Origin: JBBDWZ01 sp050732575
GTDB lineage: Bacteria > Gemmatimonadota > Gemmatimonadetes > Longimicrobiales > RSA9
Length of the DNA stretch: 10,639 nt
Assembly: GCA_050732575.1 (NCBI GenBank)
Contig: JBOHRF010000163.1
Location: 1 to 10,639, forward strand
Direction: 5' to 3'
Shown in pieces: positions 6,222-10,639 of the stretch. The number at the start of each line of letters is the position of its first letter. The first letter of the stretch is position 1. The position numbers and the translations under genes are program-made. The notes under the pieces are model-generated. The model was not told the DNA's origin. It ran no database searches and worked only from the letters and a program-made list of their open reading frames with translations.

Positions 6222-6896
6222 GCAACAGGGCACGCAACGCAAGCATGACAAGCATGATGCCGTGCAGCTCGCGCGCCTCTACCGCGCCGGAGAACTCACA
6301 CCCGTACGAATTCCCTCCGAAGCCGAGGAGCGTGTTCGCGACCTCGTGCGCTGCCGCGAAACCTTCCAACGGGAAGCGCTCAAGTCACGCCATTACATAC
6401 TCAAGTTCCTGGCCCGGCGTGGCTTCGTCTACCGTGACGGCACCAACTGGAGCAACAAACACTTCGTCTGGCTGCGCCACCTGGCCTCATCTAATTCACC
6501 ACTCGCACGCGAGGATGCGTTCGTGTACGGCGCGTATCTCGCGTTGCTCGAGTACAAGCTCGCCCGCCGTGCAGAACTCGATCGGCAGATCGAGGCACGC
6601 GCGCTTTCACCGGCGCTGGCCACGGCGGTCAGCTACCTGCAGTGTTTCCGCGGGCTGAAGGTGCACGGCGCCATGGTGCTCGCCTGCGAACTGGTCGACG
6701 GGCGACGCTTCAGCCGACCGGGTCAGCTCATGGCCTATCTGGGCCCAGTCTCACGCGAACACTCCACGGGCGAGCGCGAACGACGAGGCTCGATTACGAA
6801 AGCGGGTAACCGCCACTGCCGTCACGTGCTCGTCCAGGCGGCCTGGAGTTGTCGCCACAAACCCAGAATCGCCCTTGACAACCGCCCAGTCATATC

Positions 6897-7018
6897 AACG
6901 CGCCAGGTGTATACTGCGGGCCCCGCGAGCGGCCAGATGCTTGGAACCACTATACGCGTTCTCACCAACACCTTCGCGCCGACGAAATCCGCCTGACAAA
7001 TTCACACTTTTGTTATGC
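6897..7018 (-). other. attC: attC recombination site, long type, R' core split by IS110-family element
   Basis: R'' is GCATAAC (7018-7012). At the other end only AAC of the R' core remains (6897-6899); its RYYY partner (GCCT) is at 5559-5562, across the inserted element. The central block CACTATACGCGTTCT and the segment CGCCTGAC..TTCACACTTTTGTTATGC match the other long sites. It ends the vapBC cassette, whose toxin stop is five bases from R''. Confidence 0.83.
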
Positions 7019-7023
7019 GGCCG

Positions 7024-7440
7024 TCATTCAGCTGTCGTCAGGTAGCGCTCAACAAAGTCGCGCGGCCTGACGACGGATATCTCGTTCCACCCAGAGACGG
7101 CGAGCAGCTGCCGATCACCGGACACGATGATCTGCGCTCCGCTCACAGCGGCGCAAGACAGAAACTTGTCGTCCTCAGGGTCAGAACACACCTGAGACTC
7201 GAGATACTGCGGAGCGTCAACGACCTCCGAATTCATGACGAGAAGAGCGGCGAAAGATTCAAAGTCCAAGGCACTATTCTTTTCACTCAGCTCAGAGCCG
7301 ACTTCGCGATACTCGGCCAGAATCGATGCCGACAGGACTAACGCCAGGCGGCCCGCGTTCCAGGCAGAAAGGACTTGGCCAGGAACCCCGCCAAAGAACA
7401 GTCCTGACACGACCACGTTCGTGTCCAGGACGACTTTCAC
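7024..7440 (-). CDS. vapC: PIN-domain toxin (VapC-like)
   Basis: A 138-residue PIN-domain ribonuclease of the 'putative toxin component, PIN family' type; such toxins cleave specific RNAs using Mg2+. The acidic site can be seen: D6 in VVLDTNVVVSGL, E43 in SILAEYREV, the D87/D90/D91 cluster in CSDPEDDKFLSCA, and D109 in IIVSGDRQLL. The C-terminus, ISVVRPRDFVERYL, is typical. The start overlaps the antitoxin stop by four bases (ATGA), so translation is coupled. The stop lies five bases before the attC R''. The gene appears intact and should be active unless held by its antitoxin. Confidence 0.9.
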   Translation of the reverse strand: MKVVLDTNVVVSGLFFGGVPGQVLSAWNAGRLALVLSASILAEYREVGSELSEKNSALDFESFAALLVMNSEVVDAPQYLESQVCSDPEDDKFLSCAAVSGAQIIVSGDRQLLAVSGWNEISVVRPRDFVERYLTTAE

Positions 7441-7700
7441 TTGCGGTTTCGAACTCGTCGAATCGCGCGGTCAACGTCCTTTCGCCTGAGGCCAGCGGAG
7501 CGCGCCGCCTTACGCGCCCGGCCAACCAGTTCGTCGAATTGGGCCATGTCCGGTGTCTGGATTACTTTCAGAATTACAACATCCCGATTCGCGAGTACGA
7601 CGAATTGGGCGCCGGGCTTGAGACCGAGGCGGTTACGAATCTCCTCGGGGATGACGACCTGGCCCTTGGAAGACAGCGTGGTTGTTGCAGTATCAGACAT
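7437..7700 (-). CDS. vapB: AbrB/MazE-type antitoxin (VapB-like)
   Basis: An 87-residue antitoxin. The N-terminal swapped-hairpin AbrB domain is clear: TTLSSKGQVVIPEEIRNRLGLKPGAQFVVL (residues 7-36), which dimerises and binds palindromic DNA. The C-terminal part, FDELVGRARKAARSAGLRRKDVDRAIRRVR, is the toxin-binding tail. The ATG at 7700 has GGTGAG about seven bases upstream. Seventeen bases beyond the start is a perfect palindrome overlapping a TATAAT, the expected operator for autorepression by VapB or VapBC. It overlaps vapC by four bases. Confidence 0.9.
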   Translation of the reverse strand: MSDTATTTLSSKGQVVIPEEIRNRLGLKPGAQFVVLANRDVVILKVIQTPDMAQFDELVGRARKAARSAGLRRKDVDRAIRRVRNRK

Positions 7701-7716
7701 AGGATCTCACCAGTGC

Positions 7717-7740
7717 AATGATCTTACCAGTAAGATCATT
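7717..7740 (-). promoter_or_regulatory. vapBC operator palindrome
   Basis: AATGATCTTAC, a 2-base centre, then GTAAGATCATT form a perfect 24-bp palindrome 17-40 bases upstream of the vapB start. AbrB-type antitoxins dimerise and bind such sites. It overlaps a minus-strand TATAAT (7743-7738), so a bound antitoxin would block RNA polymerase. It is not a terminator: no gene ends here and no U-tract follows. Confidence 0.75.
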
Positions 7741-7743
7741 ATA
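7738..7743 (-). promoter_or_regulatory. candidate -10 box of the vapBC promoter
   Basis: TATAAT on the minus strand matches the sigma-70 -10 consensus exactly and sits at the edge of the operator palindrome. The -35 position 17 bases upstream is poor (close to GCTGGT); a nearby TTGACC is only 11 bases away, too close to pair with it. The promoter may therefore depend mainly on the -10 box. Confidence 0.5.
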
Positions 7744-7859
7744 AAACGCCGGCAGGTCAACCAGCGCGCGTAGGCCGCCTAACGGATATTGAGAGCACGC
7801 CCCTTGGGGGTACCACGAAGTCGACCAAGACAAGTGGACCACTCCAAGGAGCGGCTCCC

Positions 7860-8924
7860 ATGAAACGCGATACGAAGTATGTCGGGCTGGATGTTCATCA
7901 GGCAACCACGGTGGTGGCGGTGCGAAACGAAAGCGGGCGGCTGATTGCACGGACCATCCTGCCGACGGAGGGCGAGGCGATCGTGGAATTCTTCCGCGGG
8001 CTGCGTGGCTCGGTCCACGTGGCATTCGAGGAAGGAACGCAGGCGCAGTGGCTGCACGACCTGCTGAAGCCGCACGTCACTCGAGTGGTGGTCTGCGATC
8101 GGCACGGTGAAAAACGGAAAGGCAACAAGGGCGACCGCGTGGATGCGGCGGAGCTGGCGGACCGGCTGCGCCGGGGCGGGCTACGGGCGGTCTATCACGG
8201 GCATGCCCAGGGCGTGGTGCTCAAGGAACTGAGTCGGACCTATCTGAACCTGGTCGAGAACGGGACGCGCGTAATGCTGCGGCTGAAGGCGTTGTTTAGG
8301 GCGCGTGGAATCCAGGCACCGGGCGAGCGCGTATATGGCGAACGGGAACGGGCGCAGTGGCTGGCGAAACTGCCGGATGCGGGCGTGCTGTTCCGGGCCG
8401 AGACGCTGTACGCGGAACTGGACCTGTTGCGGCAGCTGCGGCCGAAGGCGCAGCAGGCGATGTTGGCGCAGGCACGACGGGATCCTGCCTGGAAGCTGCT
8501 GCGCAGCATTCCGTATATCGGGCCGGTGCGGGCAGCGCTCTTGCTGGCAACGATACAGACGCCCTGGCGCTTCCGCACCAAGCGAAACCTCTGGGCCTAT
8601 GCCGGGCTCGCGGTCGTGACGCAGGCGACGGCGGAGTTCCGCATGGTCAACGGGCGGCCGGTGCGACAGCCGCGGGCGGTGCAGACGCGCGGGCTCAACC
8701 AGAATCACAATCGCGTGCTCAAGAACGTGTTCAAGAGTGCGGCCACGGCGGCGATCGTGCGAGCGGGTCCGCTGCAGGACTTCTATCAGGGGATGATCGC
8801 GCGCGGGATGCGCGAAGAGCTGGCCCGCGTTACGCTCGCGCGCAAACTGGCGGCTGTGACGCTCCGCGTATGGAAGAGAGGAGAGCGTTTCGATCCAGCA
8901 AAACTGACAGTGCAGGCGCGCTAG
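7860..8924 (+). CDS. IS110-family transposase (DEDD type)
   Basis: A 354-residue recombinase. The RuvC-like N-terminal domain has D11 (YVGLDVHQATT), E57/E58 (HVAFEEGTQAQWL), and D92 and D95 (NKGDRVDAAELADRL), the DEDD set. The C-terminal Transposase_20 domain starts LLRSIPYIGPVRAALLLA (residues 213-230) with its helix-hairpin-helix and continues WAYAGLAVVTQATAEFR. At the place where many relatives have RQSG, with the catalytic serine, this reads TQATA, so activity is uncertain; some IS110 branches vary here. The ATG at 7860 has AAGGAG eight bases before it. The gene has no frameshift. It is only distantly related to the broken copy at 5685. Confidence 0.92.
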   Translation: MKRDTKYVGLDVHQATTVVAVRNESGRLIARTILPTEGEAIVEFFRGLRGSVHVAFEEGTQAQWLHDLLKPHVTRVVVCDRHGEKRKGNKGDRVDAAELADRLRRGGLRAVYHGHAQGVVLKELSRTYLNLVENGTRVMLRLKALFRARGIQAPGERVYGERERAQWLAKLPDAGVLFRAETLYAELDLLRQLRPKAQQAMLAQARRDPAWKLLRSIPYIGPVRAALLLATIQTPWRFRTKRNLWAYAGLAVVTQATAEFRMVNGRPVRQPRAVQTRGLNQNHNRVLKNVFKSAATAAIVRAGPLQDFYQGMIARGMREELARVTLARKLAAVTLRVWKRGERFDPAKLTVQAR

Positions 8925-9193
8925 CGTCCCGGACTGAGGCGCGGTACGGGGACATTCCCTTGCTGCGGCTCCGGATTCCAGGACGAACGGTGCGGAGGGC
9001 AGTCTCAGCTTGGTGCGTCCGCCCGGCCGAACAGTCAGGCCGAGGCACTCGCCTAACTTTAGGCCCCTTCGCAGAACCCGAATAAGCGTCAGGCCGGCTC
9101 CGTGCCGAGTCTCAGATAGAACCATGGTTCGCAAACCGTGCGACCGCCGCGCTTACACAATCGTCAGCTGGATCCGAAGCAGAAACGAGGAGA
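8925..9193 (+). ncRNA. candidate bridge/seek RNA region in the right end of the IS110-family element
   Basis: The 3' non-coding part of the element holds GCCTAAC at 9051-9057, identical to the target core at 7777-7783, and ATAGAAC at 9116-9122, identical to the element's own right junction at 9330-9336. IS110-family bridge RNAs carry a target-binding loop followed by a donor-binding loop, each with a guide equal to the left flank plus core; here the order and ~65-base spacing fit. Small stems are visible (GCCTAA/TTAGGC at 9051-9064; CGGC/GCCG near 9093-9107). The ends of the transcript are not defined. Confidence 0.4.
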
Positions 9194-9349
9194 ATGATGC
9201 GCAAGAAGACTGCGGCGCGAACCCGGAAGCGTACAACAGCCTCGTCCAATCAGACATCGGGGCTGATTGCCAAGGCGAAACGCCGCGTGCAATCAGCGGG
9301 GAGAAATATTGTCCTTGACAATCGCTCTCATAGAACGTCCCAAGTGTAA
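9194..9349 (+). CDS. possible small basic ORF at the right end of the IS110-family element
   Basis: A 51-codon frame begins ATGATG after GAGGAGA, a strong ribosome binding site, and reads MMRKKTAARTRKRTTASS with many Lys and Arg. It runs through the element end and stops inside the attC at 9347-9349. There is no known match. The broken IS110 copy shares only the LDNR-encoding terminal bases. It may be chance within a region that more likely makes RNA, or the start of a gene captured by the element. Reported because of the binding site. Confidence 0.25.
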   Translation: MMRKKTAARTRKRTTASSNQTSGLIAKAKRRVQSAGRNIVLDNRSHRTSQV

Positions 9350-9455
9350 GTTGCGGGCCCCACGTGCGGCCAGATGGTTGGAAACGCTATACGAGTTCTG
9401 GCCCGCATCTTCGCGCCGACGAAGCCCGCCCGTCAACTTCACACTTTTGTTAGCC
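9334..9455 (-). other. attC: attC recombination site, long type, R' core split by IS110-family element
   Basis: R'' is GGCTAAC (9455-9449); L'' AAGTGTGAAGTTG pairs with CAACTTACACTT next to the broken R' core, with one extra G. Only AAC of R' is here (9334-9336); GCCT is at 7777-7780. The stem and central CGCTATACGAGTTCTGGCC closely match the site at 4698. It bounds the cassette with the DUF4160/DUF2442 pair, whose genes run opposite to the site. Confidence 0.85.
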
Positions 9456-9587
9456 CGCGCCCCGCCGGAGAGTATCAGAGACGGTGTCCCTGCGACTGTC
9501 TCGGGCACGCGACGCACCAAATTGTCGCCCAAATGCGCGGGCGGCTCAGATCTGGTATATCCCAAGGCCTTTGGTTAACTTGGAGTA

Positions 9588-9833
9588 ATGGCAACCATCC
9601 ATCGCGAGGGTGGGTTCAGTTTTCGGGTCTTTCCGAACGATCATCCGCCCGCGCACGTCCATGCCTGGGCGCGCGGCGCGTATGTCGTAATCGGGCTTCC
9701 CTCGGAGGACAGAGCTACCCGGGTTCTGCGCATCCAGGGGAGAATGAAGGAGAGCGATGTAGTGAAGGCAGTAGAAATCGTTCAGAATAACGCGGATCTA
9801 ATGTGGGAAGGATGGAACCGTTTTCATGGTTAA
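9588..9833 (+). CDS. DUF4160 protein
   Basis: An 81-residue member of the DUF4160 family. The hallmark is a His-rich N-terminal strand: GFSFRVFPNDHPPAHVHAWARG (residues 9-30), in place of the common DHNPPHFHAYY. Then VVIGLPS and RVLRIQGRMKESDVVKAVEIVQNNADLMWEGWNR follow. Function is not established; members are nearly always next to a DUF2442 gene, and the pair has been suspected of being a toxin-antitoxin module, which is inference here. The ATG at 9588 fits the family start, though GGAG is only two bases before it. It overlaps the next gene by eight bases. It lies opposite to all other cassette genes here, so it needs its own promoter in the 132-base leader; I found no convincing boxes. Confidence 0.85.
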   Translation: MATIHREGGFSFRVFPNDHPPAHVHAWARGAYVVIGLPSEDRATRVLRIQGRMKESDVVKAVEIVQNNADLMWEGWNRFHG

Positions 9834-10251
9834 GAAGCTGACTCGCAAAGCGATCATCGCGCAGATTCCCGCGGCTCGAGCTGCGGGGAAAGCGGCGATG
9901 AAAGAGCCTTGGTGGCCCGTGCATGTTGAATGGCTCGCGGATCACGATGCGGTGCTGATCGCGACACGGGGCGGAATCTCGTTTCTGGTACCACGTCACC
10001 GTATGAAGGAGCTTAAGGATGCGTTGCCAGAGCAGCTCGTCGGAGTTGATCTCGTCGGCGAGGGAATACGATGGGACGAACTTGACGTCGATCTGTCGGT
10101 GCAGGGCCTGCTGGTTGACGCACTTGGACCGAGCTTTTCGACGCGCGCGTCAGGCGCGATCGGCGGACGTAGGAAGAGCAAAGCTAAAGCCGCAGCAGCC
10201 AGGGCAAATGGCGCGAAAGGAGGACGACCGCGGAAGCGGAAGGCAAGTTGA
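9826..10251 (+). CDS. DUF2442 protein
   Basis: A 141-residue DUF2442 protein. The core domain runs from about residue 29 to 98 (WPVHVEWLADHDAVLIATRGGISFLVP, then LKDALPEQLVGVDLVGEGIRWDELDVDLSVQGLL). The C-terminal tail is Ala/Lys/Arg/Gly-rich and ends GGRPRKRKAS, as usual in this family, suggesting nucleic-acid binding. The ATG overlaps the end of the DUF4160 gene by eight bases (ATGGTTAA), so the two are cotranslated. The TGA stop shares its last base with ACCTAAC (10251-10257), an attC-type core, so the pair fills a cassette from 9456 to about 10251. If this is a TA-like module, its antitoxin/toxin roles are unassigned. Confidence 0.85.
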   Translation: MVKKLTRKAIIAQIPAARAAGKAAMKEPWWPVHVEWLADHDAVLIATRGGISFLVPRHRMKELKDALPEQLVGVDLVGEGIRWDELDVDLSVQGLLVDALGPSFSTRASGAIGGRRKSKAKAAAARANGAKGGRPRKRKAS

Positions 10252-10257
10252 CCTAAC
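10251..10257. other. attC-type core site (ACCTAAC / GTTAGGT)
   Basis: ACCTAAC fits RYYYAAC and, on the minus strand, GTTAGGT fits GTTRRRY. It directly abuts the DUF2442 stop. It could be the R' core of the next minus-strand attC, with the rest of that site displaced rightward by the third IS110-family element, or the R'' of a plus-strand site. No matching L boxes are found within 100 bases, favouring the first reading. Confidence 0.45.
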
Positions 10258-10639
10258 GCCGAGAGGTCTCACCGTCAGGTACGTGTGCAACAAAGGACTA
10301 ATTGCCGTAGATGAATCGGCGCGGCCTAACGAAACAATGTTAGTTGGTATGAAGCAGCTGGCCTCCGCGGCGTGGTGGCAGGTTCGCCCCACACAAGAAA
10401 GACGCGCTCAAAGGCGCAACGAACCGGGAGGCCAGCCATGACAACGATAGGATTGGATCTGCACAAGCGCGAGAGTCAGCTGTGCATCGGATTCGATGAT
10501 GGCCGAGTCGAGGAACGACGGGTGATCACGACGCGGGAGCGGTTTACGGCGGTGCTGGGCGGTCTGGAACGCGCACGAATTCTGGTGGAGGCGAGCACGG
10601 AGAGCGAGTGGGTGGCGCGGCACCTGGAGAGCCTGGGGC
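10258..10639 (+). mobile_element. third IS110-family element, left part (runs off window)
   Basis: The region holds a ~180-base non-coding leader followed by an IS110-family transposase start. The left boundary is uncertain: it may be the core at 10251-10257 or a second GCCTAACG at 10325-10332. If the first is right, the second copy lies inside the leader and could be a guide matching the insertion site; if the second is right, 10258-10324 is residual cassette DNA in which I see no gene. Orientation is the same as in the other two IS110-family elements. Confidence 0.6.
10438..10639 (+). CDS. IS110-family transposase, N-terminal part (cut by window edge)
   Basis: The ATG at 10438 follows GGGAGG and encodes TTIGLDLHKRESQLCIGF, the first RuvC-like strand with the catalytic Asp, then RVEERRVITTRERFTAVLGG and ARILVEASTESEWVARHLESLG, in which EAS carries the catalytic Glu. 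This is a common IS110 subgroup, different from both other copies in the window. About 67 codons are visible out of roughly 340 expected. No defects are seen. Confidence 0.88.
   Translation, partial: MTTIGLDLHKRESQLCIGFDDGRVEERRVITTRERFTAVLGGLERARILVEASTESEWVARHLESLG

Larger units (their letters stand above)
5685..6878 (+). pseudogene. IS110-family transposase, frameshifted, interrupted and 3'-truncated
   Basis: The ATG at 5685 follows GGGAGG and begins SILYLGMDVHKESVTIAV, with the first RuvC-like Asp of IS110 transposases. A one-base loss near 5795 shifts the frame at ERLPHDLVKLKR; a second near 5850 shifts it before CYEASGAGYVLQRALREWGY. At IPTKPG (about 5957) the gene is split by a 260-bp remnant and resumes at TQRKHDKHDAVQLARLYRAGELTP (about 6232), with the last acidic pair. 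The second domain is present (FRGLKVHGAMVLACELV, LMAYLGPVSREHSTGE with the candidate catalytic Ser, then GNRHCRHVLVQAAW), but homology stops near RHKPRIA; the usual final ~60 residues are absent. The remaining frame to 6996 is read-through into the attC. Confidence 0.85.
5563..6896 (+). mobile_element. decayed IS110-family element inserted in an attC R' core
   Basis: An 11-bp perfect inverted repeat marks the ends: TATGACTGGGC at 5569-5579 and GCCCAGTCATA at 6884-6894. It lies slightly inside the ends, six bases from the left and two from the right, the asymmetric subterminal arrangement of the IS1111 group. Left of it is GCCT (5559-5562) and right of it AACG, which rejoin as GCCTAACG, an attC R' core. 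The transposase is broken by two frameshifts and a 260-bp insertion, and its 3' end plus the long right non-coding region seen in the element at 7781-9333 are missing. It cannot move without help. A short hairpin (GCGACC at 5643-5648, GGTCGC at 5658-5663) lies in the 5' leader. Confidence 0.82.
7781..9333 (+). mobile_element. IS110-family (IS1111-like) element with intact gene, inserted in attC R' core
   Basis: The element lies between GCCT (7777-7780) and AACGTCCC (9334), which rejoin to GCCTAACGTCCC, the same core as the intact attC at 4698 (GCATAACGTCCC). AAC occurs at both junctions, so the exact boundary could be up to three bases away. Subterminal inverted repeats are TGAGAGC (7790-7796) and GCTCTCA (9324-9330). 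The 5' end is short (79 bases) and the 3' non-coding end long (about 400 bases), the layout of the IS1111 group, which encodes its guide RNA downstream of the transposase. No target duplication is expected and none is clear. Confidence 0.85.

Noticed and set aside
7717..7740. rho-independent terminator
   Set aside because: The palindrome is AT-rich with a 2-base loop, has no T-tract in a sensible direction, and lies in a promoter region.
7751..7770. TTGACC as -35 box for vapBC
   Set aside because: It lies only 11 bases from the TATAAT, too close for sigma-70; no alternative -10 at 17 bases fits.
8181..9134. 317-codon minus-strand frame
   Set aside because: Antisense to the intact IS110-family transposase, rich in Arg/His/Pro, with no recognisable domain; a GC-rich shadow.
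10251..10345. plus-oriented attC using ACCTAAC and GTTAGTT
   Set aside because: The cores are about 95 bases apart, as expected, but no complementary L boxes lie next to them.
1..10639. integrase gene or attI site
   Set aside because: No tyrosine recombinase frame is present on either strand; array polarity places the platform beyond the right edge.

Overview
The window is a GC-rich stretch of an integron gene-cassette array, probably a chromosomal or large sedentary integron, that has been heavily colonised by insertion sequences. The host cannot be named from the sequence. The case for an integron is a series of attC recombination sites. Each has RYYYAAC and GTTRRRY cores flanking inverted L boxes, and in every case the L box nearer the high-coordinate end carries one extra base. 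All are therefore read on the minus strand, and nearly all cassette genes are also on the minus strand with stop codons in or just before an attC. The integrase and attI should lie to the right, beyond base 10639.

Layout, left to right (array order runs right to left). 1-16: possible start of a further cassette gene. 73-129: a classic 57-bp attC. 254-520: a LexA-like winged-helix protein. 557-644: an 88-bp attC. 639-1199: a damaged toxin-antitoxin (TA) cassette, with intact higA preceded by a toxin gene that looks like a brnT/higB chimera. 1325-1767: the 5' part of an IS256-family element, fused to half an attC (1768-1819). 1868-2403: a parE-like toxin with its antitoxin. 2467-2594: a ~128-bp attC. 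2618-4032: a complete IS256-family element with a 9-bp target duplication. 4077-4540: hicBA. 4698-4824: attC. 4831-5517: a zinc-ribbon protein of unknown function. 5563-6896: a decayed IS110-family element containing a 260-bp remnant with 23-bp tandem repeats. 6897-7018: attC. 7024-7700: vapBC with a clear operator palindrome. 7781-9333: an IS110-family element with an intact transposase gene. 9334-9455: attC. 9588-10251: a DUF4160/DUF2442 gene pair on the plus strand. 10438 to the end: the start of a third IS110-family transposase.

The cassettes are mostly TA modules, the usual content of large integrons, where they are thought to stabilise the array. The mobile elements are the striking part. 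Two, and perhaps three, different IS110-family elements sit in the same orientation and at the same position, between RYYY and AAC of an attC R' core, as described for the IS1111-attC group. The long 3' non-coding end of the intact one contains a copy of the target core (GCCTAAC) and, 65 bases later, a copy of the element's own right-end junction (ATAGAAC), in the order expected of the two guide loops of an IS110/IS1111 bridge RNA. The array may therefore show RNA-guided insertion into integron recombination sites, which would cut the cassette crossover core and freeze the cassettes in place.
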